In this document: positions 38,285 to 46,652 of the stretch, piece after piece
Layout: each line of letters starts with the position of its first letter
Position numbering within the stretch: the first letter of the stretch is position 1
Source: Sphingomonas hengshuiensis
GTDB lineage: Bacteria > Pseudomonadota > Alphaproteobacteria > Sphingomonadales > Sphingomonadaceae
DNA: 64,000 bases
Assembly (NCBI GenBank): GCA_003240755.1
Contig: QFNF01000005.1
Coordinates: 50,160-114,159 of the forward strand
Direction of reading: 5' to 3'
Program-made: the position numbers and the translations under genes
The notes under the pieces: model-generated
What the model saw: the letters and a program-made list of their open reading frames with translations, nothing else
Database searches by the model: none
Told to the model about the DNA's origin: nothing

Positions 38285-38814
38285 TTCTTCTCTCCGATCA
38301 GGCGCTGACCAAGCAGCAGCGCGGTGGCGCTGTCGCCGTTGAAGGCCATGGTGGCGGCGCCGTGCAGCAGCGGCGCGACCTCTTCGGGCTTGTCCGCCCG
38401 CCATGTCATCACCCCCATCAGCCGAAGCGCGGCTTCGGTCTGCTGGCCCATCGGGTTCTGCCACGCGTTGAATTCGGCCCAGTCGCCGCGCATCGTCACG
38501 GCCATCAGCAGGGGAAACCGTGCCATGGCGGTCAGCGCCAGCGTGTTGAGGCAGTTGCCCACCCCGCTCGACTGCATGAGCAGCGCGCCGCGCTCTCCGG
38601 CAAGCCACGCACCCGCCAGATAGCCGATGCCCTCCTCCTCGGTGGTCAGGACGACGGAATGAATGTCATCGTCGGCCTCGGCCATGCGGATCGCCGTCGA
38701 ATGGCCCGCATCGGGCACATAGACGATGTGCTTGACGTCGTGATCCCGCAGCACGCGGAATACGTCCGCCTGCCAGTCGATCGCCTCGGCGACCGCGCTC
38801 TCCTGCCTCTCCAT
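38272..38814 (-). CDS. ThDP-dependent 2-oxo acid decarboxylase, alpha (N-terminal) subunit
   Basis: 180 residues, the Pyr domain of a split ThDP enzyme (ComD-like). It has VYVPDAGHSTAIRMAEAD, the cofactor-activating Glu within TTEEEGIGYLAGAWLAG, and SSGVGNCLNTLALTAMARFP. It pairs with the beta subunit encoded immediately downstream. The start MERQESAVAE at 38814 is supported by GGAG seven bases upstream; the frame can be extended ten codons further. First gene of the operon and divergent from the LysR gene. Confidence 0.87.
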   Translation of the reverse strand: MERQESAVAEAIDWQADVFRVLRDHDVKHIVYVPDAGHSTAIRMAEADDDIHSVVLTTEEEGIGYLAGAWLAGERGALLMQSSGVGNCLNTLALTAMARFPLLMAVTMRGDWAEFNAWQNPMGQQTEAALRLMGVMTWRADKPEEVAPLLHGAATMAFNGDSATALLLGQRLIGEKKWVK

Positions 38815-38926
38815 GTCCAACTCCGTCAGGTGTTTGACCCACACCTATCGAAGCGGCGGCATGCCGACGAATGCTCGTTCGGCCAATGAGCTATGCCGAT
38901 ACTGTATCGCCTGCTATATGCCGGGC
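38815..38926. promoter_or_regulatory. Divergent promoter region with a likely LysR site
   Basis: 112 bases between the decarboxylase alpha gene and lysR. It contains the palindrome ATACTGTAT at 38899-38907 inside a TAT-rich stretch, a reasonable core for a LysR T-N11-A site. Divergent layout with the operon is the classic LysR arrangement. The site is inferred. Confidence 0.45.
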
Positions 38927-39859
38927 ATGGAAATCTCGCAGATCAAGACCCTGATCCATGTCGCCGAACTCGGCAGTATCAGCAAGGCGGCGGATCGGCT
39001 GGGGATCGCCCAGCCCGCGCTCAGTCGCCAGATCAGGATGCTGGAACAGGAACTGAAGGCGCCACTGTTCATACGGCATGGCCGCGGCATGATCCCGACC
39101 GAGCTGGGCCGCCAGATCCTCATCCCCGCCGGTGAGATCCTCGGCCGGCTCGACGACATGCGGCAACTGGCCGACGAGGGCCGCACCTCGTTTCTGGGGC
39201 GCGTCCGCTTCGGCATGACGCCCACGGTCGCCGAGATCATGACGGTGCCGCTGGCGAAGCGCGTGCGCGAGGCGCACCCGCGCCTGTCGCTGTGCTTCAG
39301 CTCGGCCTTTTCCGGGCATCTGCTCGACTGGCTGAAGCGCGAGGAGCTGGATTGCTGCGTCGCCTATGATCCGGAGGCTACCGGCGCCGTCCGAACCCGT
39401 CCGATCCTGTTGGAAACGCTTCTTGCCGTCGGCAACGCGGACAGCAGCCTGCGCGACGACCGCCCGATGACCATCGCCGAGTTTTCGCAGGAAAGGCTGG
39501 TCCTGCCGAGCCCGCTGCACGGACTGCGCCGTATCGCCGATCAATGCGCCGCCCGTGCCGGCGTCCAGTTGGTGCCCGCCCTCGAAGCGGACTCGTTCGG
39601 TGCCATGATCGATCTGGTCAAGGCTGGCTATGGCCTGACCATATTGCCCCCGGCGCCGATCTATCAGCGCATCCGGTCCGGCGAGCTGAAGACAGCGCCG
39701 CTCATTCATCCGACCCCCAGCCGGCGCGTGGTCATGACCTATCCGGCGGATCGCCCGATCAGCCCGGCGACCCGCTTCACCGGCGAAGTCTTTGCGACGA
39801 TCGCGGCGCAGCTCGTCGAGCAGAACATCTGGGCCGGGCAACTCATCCCGGAAAGCTGA
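38927..39859 (+). CDS. LysR-family transcriptional regulator
   Basis: 310 residues. The N-terminal winged helix is typical: ISQIKTLIHVAELGSISKAADRLGIAQPALSRQIRMLEQELKAPLF (residues about 3-50, shown here only as a span), followed by RHGRGMIPTELG. The substrate-binding domain covers residues 90-300. The start MEISQIKTL at 38927 is chosen because it begins the helix-turn-helix. It is divergent from the eight-gene minus-strand unit and upstream of the MHS permease, so it probably activates both when the substrate is present. Confidence 0.93.
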   Translation: MEISQIKTLIHVAELGSISKAADRLGIAQPALSRQIRMLEQELKAPLFIRHGRGMIPTELGRQILIPAGEILGRLDDMRQLADEGRTSFLGRVRFGMTPTVAEIMTVPLAKRVREAHPRLSLCFSSAFSGHLLDWLKREELDCCVAYDPEATGAVRTRPILLETLLAVGNADSSLRDDRPMTIAEFSQERLVLPSPLHGLRRIADQCAARAGVQLVPALEADSFGAMIDLVKAGYGLTILPPAPIYQRIRSGELKTAPLIHPTPSRRVVMTYPADRPISPATRFTGEVFATIAAQLVEQNIWAGQLIPES

Positions 39860-39993
39860 CGCGCCGCCCCTCCCATATAATCCGGGCATAGCTGGTACAG
39901 CCAAACCGGTCTGGCCCTCCCGGCCGACCGTCATAGGCTGTCACGAACGCGGACATGCTCTCGTCAGAAGGGCACCGGATGAGAGGATAGACC

Positions 39994-41367
39994 ATGCGCG
40001 CAACATCTGTTCGAGGATTTCAGGGCGAGGATGCCGGCGCCGGGGCCGCCCCGATGCCCCATACGGGCGATCTGAACACGAAGGACAGGATCAGCGCCAT
40101 CCTGGCAGCCTGCGCCGGCAACATGGTCGAATGGTTCGACTTCTTCGTGTACGCATATACCGCCATCTACTTCGCGGCGGTGTTCTTTCCGTCCGAAAGC
40201 CAGACAGCCCAGCTTCTGTCGACCGCGGCGGTGTTTGCGGTGGGTTTCTTCATGCGTCCGCTGGGCGGGTGGTTCTTCGGCCGACTGGCCGACACGCGCG
40301 GCCGCAAGCTGGCGATGACGGCATCGGTGTCGTTGATGTGCGTCGGGTCCCTCATCATCGCGATCCTGCCCGGCTATGCACAGATCGGCGTTCTTGCCCC
40401 CGCCCTCCTTCTTTTCGCCCGGCTGCTGCAGGGCCTGTCGGTCGGAGCGGAATACGGGACGGGCGCCACCTATCTCAGCGAGGTCGCCACGAAGGGGCGG
40501 CGGGGCTTCTATGGTTCGCTCCAATACATGACCATCGTCGCCGGCCAGCTCCTGGCGCTGCTCACGATCGTGTGCCTGCAGCAACTGCTCAGCGCCGACG
40601 ATCTGAACGCATGGGGGTGGCGCATCCCCTTCTTCATGGGAGCAGCGGGTGCCGTCACGGTCTTCTACCTGCGGCGCAACATGGTCGAGACGACCACGAG
40701 CAGCAGCATGAAGCGGCGCGATGCCGGCTCGCTGCGCGCCATGTTCCGCCACAGGAAGGCGGTCGCGCTGGTGCTGTTCTTCACCATCGGCGGGTCGCTC
40801 TACTTCTACACCTTCACCACCTATATGCAGAAGTTCCTCGTGCTGTCGGGCGGCTTCACCCCCGCCCGTGCCAGCCTTGTCATGACCAGCGCGCTGGTGT
40901 GCTTCATGGTCATGCAGCCGCTGTTCGGCATGTTGAGCGATCGGCTGGGCATCCGGACGCACATGCGGCTCTTCACCGGGCTCGCGACGCTGCTGGTCGC
41001 GCCGATCCTCTACGGGATACAGTCGTCGGGCGGAAACGCGGTGTACGCCTTCCTGCTGGTAGTGGGCGGCCTCGCGATCGCGGCCTTCTACACGCCGATC
41101 GCAGGACTGGTGAAGGCCGGCATGTTTCCTACCGAGATCCGTGCGCTCGGCGTCGGCTTTCCCTATGCGGTCGGTAACGCGCTGTTCGGGGGCACGGCCG
41201 AATATGTCGCGCTGCGCCTTCGCGACGGTGGCATCGAAACCGTCTATTTCTATTATGTGGCGGTCGTTTGCGGCACGGCATTCGTCGCCGCGCTGGTCAT
41301 GCCGAACCTGCGGGTTCGCGGATATCTGGACGGTGACGGATCGATGGAGCGTCGCTCGGGCGGATGA
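39994..41367 (+). CDS. MHS-family (metabolite:proton symporter) MFS permease
   Basis: 457 residues with 12 predicted helices. Family signatures: NMVEWFDFFVYAYTA in the first helix, MRPLGGWFFGRLADTRGRK (loop 2-3), RLLQGLSVGAEYG, and PTEIRALGVGFPYAVGNALFGG. MHS permeases such as KgtP, ProP and ShiA bring in 2-oxoglutarate, citrate, shikimate and related acids. It follows the LysR gene after about 130 bases and is ended by a terminator. It is likely the inner-membrane importer for the substrate of the divergent operon. Confidence 0.92.
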   Translation: MRATSVRGFQGEDAGAGAAPMPHTGDLNTKDRISAILAACAGNMVEWFDFFVYAYTAIYFAAVFFPSESQTAQLLSTAAVFAVGFFMRPLGGWFFGRLADTRGRKLAMTASVSLMCVGSLIIAILPGYAQIGVLAPALLLFARLLQGLSVGAEYGTGATYLSEVATKGRRGFYGSLQYMTIVAGQLLALLTIVCLQQLLSADDLNAWGWRIPFFMGAAGAVTVFYLRRNMVETTTSSSMKRRDAGSLRAMFRHRKAVALVLFFTIGGSLYFYTFTTYMQKFLVLSGGFTPARASLVMTSALVCFMVMQPLFGMLSDRLGIRTHMRLFTGLATLLVAPILYGIQSSGGNAVYAFLLVVGGLAIAAFYTPIAGLVKAGMFPTEIRALGVGFPYAVGNALFGGTAEYVALRLRDGGIETVYFYYVAVVCGTAFVAALVMPNLRVRGYLDGDGSMERRSGG

Positions 41368-41416
41368 TGTCGGCGCCGTGCGATGCGACGCTCCGGCGCG
41401 CGGGACATGACAGAGG

Positions 41417-41451
41417 CGCCGTCGCCGATCGGAAGATCGGCGGCGGCGTTT
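41417..41451 (+). terminator. Rho-independent terminator after the MHS permease
   Basis: A 14-base stem (41417-41430 with 41435-41448, one G-T pair) and loop GGAA, then TTT. It sits 50 bases after the permease stop and between convergent genes, so it may serve both. Confidence 0.75.
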
Positions 41452-41468
41452 CCGCCATCGTGCGATCC

Positions 41469-42626
41469 CTACCGTTCGTGGCCGCCATCCCGCACGGGTC
41501 CCTGCCGCCCGCCGACCAGCGGGCCGATCCAGTGCCATGCCACGAGCACCGGCCCCAGCACGGCGATGCCGGTCAGGATGCCGAGCAGGCGATGCCATCC
41601 CGGCTCCATCTGCGCATCGGCATAGGTGTCCGGCACGAGGATGACCAGCACCGCGAGCACGAACTGGGTTCCGACATAGCGGCGGGCGTGCTCGCCGGTT
41701 TCGATCATGCGCCCGATCGCCACGCCGGCGACCGTTCCGGCGATGAGCAGGACGGCACTGCCATGCGCCACCAGCAGGACCGTGCCCGCCAGCGCCGCCC
41801 CGGCGAGGCATCCGGCAATCCGCTGCCCCATGCGGCTGGATACCGGGGCGAGCCCGCTCGGCCCGATGGCGGACGCGGGCACCAGCATCACCGCCATGAT
41901 CGTCACCGGTGCCTGTGCAAGGCCGGGAAGCGCCACGAATGCCGAGAGCACCGCGAGGATGGCGAGCGCCATGCCGCTTTGCGCCGCGTGCCGGGCCGCG
42001 CCGGGATGCCACCGCGCGCCGCCACTGCCCGGCTCGCGCTCGGCCGGCCACAGCCGGCGCAGCGTCAGGGTGCCCATGAGACCCACCGCGACGCAGGCGA
42101 GCGTACCGGCGACCGTCTCCAGCAGCCGGGTGCGCACGAAGTCCGGCACGGCCAGACCCGGCTGCTCGACCGCATCGAACTGCACCATCGCAAAGGTGAG
42201 CCCGACGAACAGCCACGCATAGGCCCGCCTGCCGACGATCGCGCCATATTGGGTCGCCGTGCCGATGAGGAGGAGTATCAGCGCCTGCCACGCCCATGAT
42301 CCCTCGACGCGCGGTACGATCAGGAGCGCCGCCACGCCCCCGGCCAGGGTGCCGGTGATCCGCAGCATGCCGCGGACCAGCGTGTCGGCGAAGTGTCCCC
42401 GCAGCACCATGTAGCCGGTGAACGCGGCCCAGTTGACGTTGGCGGCGCCGATGGCATGCGCGATTACGATTGCCAGCAATACCGAGAGGACATGCTCGCC
42501 GATGTCGAGGCGGCGCAGCAGCAGCCGGCTGCGCTCCGTCGAGGCAGTCCCCGGCAGGTTGCCTTCCGGCTTCGGCCCGCCGGCCATGTCAGCCGTCCCG
42601 TGCCATCGACCGCGGGTCGGGTGCAT
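41469..42626 (-). CDS. FUSC-family membrane transporter
   Basis: 385 residues. Two blocks of hydrophobic helices (about residues 45-175 and 225-375) separated by a short soluble stretch, the fusaric-acid-resistance (FUSC/AaeB-like) pattern. GYMVLRGHFADTLVRGMLRITGTLAGG matches the repeated family motif; it is shown here in spans MVLRGHFADTLVRGMLRITG. It lacks the large soluble domain of AaeB. The family exports aromatic or other acids. The ATG at 42626 is directly after an in-frame stop; an ATG 13 codons later is also possible. Convergent with the MHS permease; link to the catabolic island is unproven. Confidence 0.82.
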   Translation of the reverse strand: MHPTRGRWHGTADMAGGPKPEGNLPGTASTERSRLLLRRLDIGEHVLSVLLAIVIAHAIGAANVNWAAFTGYMVLRGHFADTLVRGMLRITGTLAGGVAALLIVPRVEGSWAWQALILLLIGTATQYGAIVGRRAYAWLFVGLTFAMVQFDAVEQPGLAVPDFVRTRLLETVAGTLACVAVGLMGTLTLRRLWPAEREPGSGGARWHPGAARHAAQSGMALAILAVLSAFVALPGLAQAPVTIMAVMLVPASAIGPSGLAPVSSRMGQRIAGCLAGAALAGTVLLVAHGSAVLLIAGTVAGVAIGRMIETGEHARRYVGTQFVLAVLVILVPDTYADAQMEPGWHRLLGILTGIAVLGPVLVAWHWIGPLVGGRQGPVRDGGHER

Positions 42627-42702
42627 TCAGCATGTCGGCATCGCCTCGACCCCTATCTCGCATATCGCGAGTGCGGGAACGGAGAAAAGGGCGGGAAACC
42701 CG

Positions 42703-43791
42703 TCACCCGATCCGCTGCATCCAGCCATGGGGATCGTTGCTCCGGCCGCGCTGGATATCGGTCAGTTGCTTCAGCAGCGCCTGTGTCCGTTCGCCCGGCT
42801 GGCCATCGCCGATCTGGAAGCCGAAGTCCGCCGACGACACCTTGCCGATCGGCGTCACCACTGCCGCCGTGCCGCAGGCGAACGCCTCGACCAGCCGGCC
42901 GCTGGCGGCGTCGGCCTGCCACTGGTCGATCGAATAGCGTTCCTCGCGCACCGTGATCCCCTGGTCGCGGGCCAGCGTCAGGATCGAATCGCGGGTGATG
43001 CCGGGCAGGATCGTGCCGGTCAGCGGCGGGGTCAGCATCGTGCCGTCGTCGAACACGAAGAAGATGTTCATGCCGCCCAGTTCCTCGACCCAGCGCCGCT
43101 CGGCCGCATCGAGGAACACCACCTGGTCGCAGCCCTGCCGGGTCGCTTCCGATTGCGCGAGCAGGCTGGCGGCATAGTTGCCGCCGCACTTGGCGTCGCC
43201 GGTGCCGCCCGGTGCGGCGCGGGTGAATTCCTTGGACACCCACAGCGAGACGCTCCTGGCGCCGCCGGGCCAGTAGTTGCCGACCGCCGAGGCGATGACG
43301 CAGTAGAGATATTCGGCCGACGGCTTCACGCCGAGGAACGTCTCGCTCGCGATCATGAACGGGCGGAGATAGAGCGCGCTTCCCTCGCCCGCCGGAATCC
43401 AGTCGCGTTCGGCGAGCGTCAGTTCGCGACAGGAGGCGATGAACAGATCGTCGGGCAGTTCGGCCATGGCCAGACGGCGCGCCGACCGGCGAAAGCGCGC
43501 GGCATTCTGTTCCGCGCGGAACAGCGCGACGCCGCCATCGGGCAGCGTATAGGCCTTCAGCCCTTCGAAAATCTCCTGTGCATAGTGCAGGACGGCGGCG
43601 GCGGGGTCCATCACGATCGGGGCGCGGGCGGTGATCGTGGCATCGTGCCAGCCCTTGTCCTCCGACCAGCGCATCGTTGCCATATGGTCGGTGAAGACGC
43701 GCCCGAAACCCGGATTCACAATCCGCGCCGCCCGCTCGCTCGCCGCGACCGGGGTCGCATGGGGTTCGAAGGCGAAGGTCGGCTGCGTCAT
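42703..43791 (-). CDS. ilvE: Branched-chain amino acid aminotransferase
   Basis: 362 residues of class IV PLP aminotransferases, the long type found in alphaproteobacteria. It interconverts Leu, Ile and Val with their 2-oxo acids. Motifs: DPAAAVLHYAQEIFEGLKAY, LYLRPFMIA, the PLP-Lys in GGTGDAKCGGNYAASL, WVEELGGMNIFF, and EAFACGTAAVVTPIG. The start MTQPTFAFEP at 43791 matches homologues. It is divergent from a MarR gene. Confidence 0.96.
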   Translation of the reverse strand: MTQPTFAFEPHATPVAASERAARIVNPGFGRVFTDHMATMRWSEDKGWHDATITARAPIVMDPAAAVLHYAQEIFEGLKAYTLPDGGVALFRAEQNAARFRRSARRLAMAELPDDLFIASCRELTLAERDWIPAGEGSALYLRPFMIASETFLGVKPSAEYLYCVIASAVGNYWPGGARSVSLWVSKEFTRAAPGGTGDAKCGGNYAASLLAQSEATRQGCDQVVFLDAAERRWVEELGGMNIFFVFDDGTMLTPPLTGTILPGITRDSILTLARDQGITVREERYSIDQWQADAASGRLVEAFACGTAAVVTPIGKVSSADFGFQIGDGQPGERTQALLKQLTDIQRGRSNDPHGWMQRIG

Positions 43792-43849
43792 GGCGTCCTC
43801 ATGGATGAATGCTTGCGGTGGCGTAGGCCGGATGGCAGAAATGGTCAAC

Positions 43850-44353
43850 ATGACTGCCCCAATATCCCCCGCCCAACCCATCGCCGCGTCCGCGCTGTTC
43901 CTGCGGGAGGCCGAGGTGCGGCGCGGGATCGAACTGCTCTATTTCGGCTATAGCCACCTGACGCGCACGATCGACGAGGAACTGGCGGCACAGAATCTGG
44001 GCCGCGCGCATCACCGCGCGCTGTATTTCATCGCAAGACGACCGGATCTGTCGGTCAGCGAGCTGCTGCGCCTGCTGGCGATCACCAAACAGTCGCTCGG
44101 CCGGGTGCTGAACGACCTGTCGGCGCGCGGGCTGGTCGAAAGCCGGGCGGGCGATCGCGATGCGCGACAACGATTGTTGAAGCTGACGGCGGACGGACAG
44201 GCGCTGGAGGCGCGGCTGTACGAAATGCTCAACGCGAAATTGTCGCGAGCCTATTCGGGCGCGGGACAGGACGCGGTCAGCGGCTTCTGGGCCGTGCTCG
44301 AAGGGCTGATCCCGGCGGGCGACAAGGCAGCGGTCGCCGCGCTGGGGCGTTAG
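43850..44353 (+). CDS. MarR-family transcriptional regulator
   Basis: About 167 residues. The winged helix is visible in LGRAHHRALYFIARRPDLSV, LLRLLAITKQSLGRVLNDLS and GLVESRAGDRDARQRLLKLT. The start is uncertain: ATGs at 43832, 43841 and 43850 are in frame, and none has a strong Shine-Dalgarno. It is divergent from ilvE and may regulate it. Its stop codon overlaps the stop of the convergent proC gene by two to three bases. Confidence 0.88.
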   Translation: MTAPISPAQPIAASALFLREAEVRRGIELLYFGYSHLTRTIDEELAAQNLGRAHHRALYFIARRPDLSVSELLRLLAITKQSLGRVLNDLSARGLVESRAGDRDARQRLLKLTADGQALEARLYEMLNAKLSRAYSGAGQDAVSGFWAVLEGLIPAGDKAAVAALGR

Positions 44354-45150
44354 CGCGCCGCCGCCGCCAGTTCCGCGTTGCGCCGTTCCGCAGCGGCGAG
44401 CGTCGCGGCCATCAGACGTTTCAACGCATCGCCATCGTCGAGGACGTTCAACCCCTGTCGCGTCGATCCGCCGGGACTGGCGACGCGGTCGGCCAGCGTC
44501 GCGGGCGACGCATCGGCATCGGCGGCCATCGTTGCCGATCCCCGGACCGTGGCGATGGCGAGGCGCTGCGCCTGGTCGGCAGGCAGGCCGAGCGCGGCGC
44601 CCGCCGCGGCCAGCGCGTCGATGAAGCGGAACACGAAGCCCGGGCCGCAACCCGACAGCGCCGTCACCGCATCGAACAGCGCCGCGTCCTCGATCCATTC
44701 GACCAACCCGAGCGGGGCCATCAGGCCGGCGGCGATCATCCTCGCTTTGTCGTCGGCCCCGTGCGAATGCAGCGTGACGACCCCCTGCCCGATCGCAACC
44801 GGCAGGTTCGGCATGGCACGGACAATCGCGCGGACGTCGAACCGGGCGGCGAGCGCCGCTTCGTCGACCCCGGCGAGGATCGAGACCAGCAGTCCGGCAC
44901 CGGCGATGCCCGGTGCAAGGTCGGGTACGACCTGATCGAGCTGTTGCGGCTTGACCGCCAGCACGACGACCGCCGGCGGCCCTTCGGGAATCGACGTCGC
45001 ATGGGTAACGCCTGCCGGAACGCCGCGCGGGCTACGGGTGACGACCGTGACCGACGCCGGATCGACGCCATCGGCGATCCACCGCTCCAGCATCGCGCCG
45101 CCCATGTTGCCACAGCCGATCAGCCAGAGCGGACCCGCCAGCGGCATCAT
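44350..45150 (-). CDS. proC: Pyrroline-5-carboxylate reductase
   Basis: 266 residues. It reduces pyrroline-5-carboxylate to proline with NAD(P)H. The Rossmann motif LWLIGCGNMGGAMLERWI is at the N-terminus, then VVLAVKPQQLDQV, ALSGCGPGFVFRFIDALA and SPGGSTRQGLNVL. The ATG at 45150 (or the adjacent one at 45147) overlaps the stop of the YbjN-type gene. Confidence 0.95.
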   Translation of the reverse strand: MMPLAGPLWLIGCGNMGGAMLERWIADGVDPASVTVVTRSPRGVPAGVTHATSIPEGPPAVVVLAVKPQQLDQVVPDLAPGIAGAGLLVSILAGVDEAALAARFDVRAIVRAMPNLPVAIGQGVVTLHSHGADDKARMIAAGLMAPLGLVEWIEDAALFDAVTALSGCGPGFVFRFIDALAAAGAALGLPADQAQRLAIATVRGSATMAADADASPATLADRVASPGGSTRQGLNVLDDGDALKRLMAATLAAAERRNAELAAAAR

Positions 45151-45647
45151 GCCTCGCCCTGCGTTTCGATCATCGACGCCGCGATCGCTTCCTTCGGGCT
45201 CTTGCCGCCCCACAGGACGAACTGGAACACCGGGTAGAAGCGCTCGCATTCGTCGATCGCGGCGTCGATCATCAGTTCGGCCTGATCGATCGTCAGCACC
45301 GGTTCCTCCCCCAGCATCGCGGCATGGCGATAGAGCAGGATGCCGCTCGACGACCACAGTTCGAAATGGCCGATCCAGAGCTGTTCGTTGATGAGGCCGA
45401 TCGTCTCGTAGATCGCGGTGCGCCGTTCCTCGGCGACGCGAACGTCGGGAAGCGCCAGAAACTGCAGGACACCGTCGTCGCCGCGCCAGATCGCGCGAAG
45501 CTCGAACTCGGTCCAGCTACCCTTCACATTGGCGACGATTTCGTCGCCGTCGCGCTCATGCTTCCAGCCGTGCGCAGCGAAATAGCGCTCCAGCGTATCG
45601 ATCGGCACGGCGTCGTCGCCGTCCTCTTCCACTTCGTCCAATATCAT
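45147..45647 (-). CDS. YbjN-domain protein
   Basis: 166 residues. Conserved features of alphaproteobacterial YbjN proteins: PIDTLERYFAAHGWKHERDG, LINEQLWIGHFELW, LTIDQAELMIDAAIDECERF with the ending YPVFQFVLWGGKSPKEAI. The fold resembles type III secretion chaperones; in E. coli YbjN affects motility and stress, with no known molecular activity. The start MILDEVEED at 45647 has GTGGGG upstream. It sits in proC-side order ubiK, ybjN, proC as in related genomes, and overlaps proC. Confidence 0.88.
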   Translation of the reverse strand: MILDEVEEDGDDAVPIDTLERYFAAHGWKHERDGDEIVANVKGSWTEFELRAIWRGDDGVLQFLALPDVRVAEERRTAIYETIGLINEQLWIGHFELWSSSGILLYRHAAMLGEEPVLTIDQAELMIDAAIDECERFYPVFQFVLWGGKSPKEAIAASMIETQGEA

Positions 45648-45714
45648 CCCCACGTCTGTAGCCGCTCGCGTCGCCCCCGTCACCCGTCACGGCGTGCGAC
45701 ATGGGGACCGTGCA

Positions 45715-46011
45715 TCAAAGCGCGCCTTCGCCCGCGCCCGGACTGTCGGCAGGTTCGCGATCGAGCGGCGCCGTCTTGCCCTCCAGCGCGTCGAGCCGGG
45801 CGCGCAACGCATCGGCTTCGTCGCGGGCGGCAGCGGCCATCGCCTTCACGACCTCGAACTCGTCACGGCTGACGAAGTCCATGCCGCCCAGAAAGGTCTT
45901 GGCCCGTTCGCGGGCCGCGGCTTCACCCTCGCGCGCCATGCCGGCGATGGTGCCGGCCGCGCCGTTCACGAACTTGGCGAAATCGTCGAACAGGCGGTTG
46001 TCGGACTGCAT
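45715..46011 (-). CDS. ubiK: UbiK-family accessory factor (BMFP domain)
   Basis: 98 residues. N-terminus MQSDNRLFDDFAKFVNGAAG, amphipathic helix, then a coiled coil (FVSRDEFEVVKAMAAAARDE, LRARLDALE), the YqiC/UbiK pattern. UbiK aids assembly of the aerobic ubiquinone-synthesis complex with UbiJ. AAGGA is seven bases before the ATG. Confidence 0.88.
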   Translation of the reverse strand: MQSDNRLFDDFAKFVNGAAGTIAGMAREGEAAARERAKTFLGGMDFVSRDEFEVVKAMAAAARDEADALRARLDALEGKTAPLDREPADSPGAGEGAL

Positions 46012-46058
46012 GGAAAATCCTTCCGGGTTGGTCGGGCGACCGATACGCCCGCCCTTGT

Positions 46059-46613
46059 CTAAAGTGCGATTTGGGTGGAATGGGCCGGCGGCACAAGGGT
46101 TTCGGCGTTCGGATTGCGCCGGTCGATCTGCCAGTTGAGCGCCGAGGCGACGACCAGCCACACCAGATACGGCACCAGCAGCCACGCCGCCAGCGGCCGG
46201 ACGCGGCCGAACGCGAAGGTGGTGGCCAGTGCGGTCAGGCACAATGCGAGAATCAGGTACAGCGCCAGCGTCACCCGATGCGCGCCGAAGAACAGCGGCG
46301 ACCAGACAAGGTTCATCGCCAATTGCACGACGAACAGCGCGACCGCGATCCCGCGCGCCCGCGCGCCGCGGGCGTTCAGCACGATCGCCAGCGCAAAGCC
46401 CATCATGAGGTACAGGATCGTCCATACGACCGGGAACGCCCAGTTGGGCGGGCGGATCGCCGGCAGGTCGAGCATCCGGTACCAGCCGTTCGCATCGCCC
46501 GCGGCGACCAGTTGCCCCGATGTGAACCCCAACAGGAGGACGGCGGGGACGCACACCACGGCCCGCCGCATAAATCCCGATCGCAACTGCCACTTCGACG
46601 CGATCTCGCTCAT
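46059..46613 (-). CDS. tspO: TspO/MBR family membrane protein
   Basis: 184 residues, five transmembrane helices. Signature: MLDLPAIRPPNWAFPVVWTI, LYLMMGFALAIV, WSPLFFGAHRVTLAL, and PYLVWLVVASALNWQI. TspO proteins bind tetrapyrroles and influence their levels; in Rhodobacter TspO represses photosynthesis genes. The start MSEIASKWQL at 46613 was chosen over an ATG eight codons upstream because of the purine run before it. Confidence 0.93.
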   Translation of the reverse strand: MSEIASKWQLRSGFMRRAVVCVPAVLLLGFTSGQLVAAGDANGWYRMLDLPAIRPPNWAFPVVWTILYLMMGFALAIVLNARGARARGIAVALFVVQLAMNLVWSPLFFGAHRVTLALYLILALCLTALATTFAFGRVRPLAAWLLVPYLVWLVVASALNWQIDRRNPNAETLVPPAHSTQIAL

Positions 46614-46652
46614 CCCGCCCCCCAGCACCGGCCGCACCCCGCGCGCCGCCGT

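Noticed and set aside
37673..38814. Coenzyme M or sulfoacetate pathway based on ComD/ComE similarity
   Set aside because: No sulfolactate dehydrogenase, phosphosulfolactate or sulfonate transport genes; the downstream dehydrogenase, hydratase and lyase could not act on a sulfoacetyl group.
39964..42297. 777-codon minus-strand frame across the MHS permease and FUSC genes
   Set aside because: It runs antisense to the permease and out of frame with FUSC, and has no recognisable domain.
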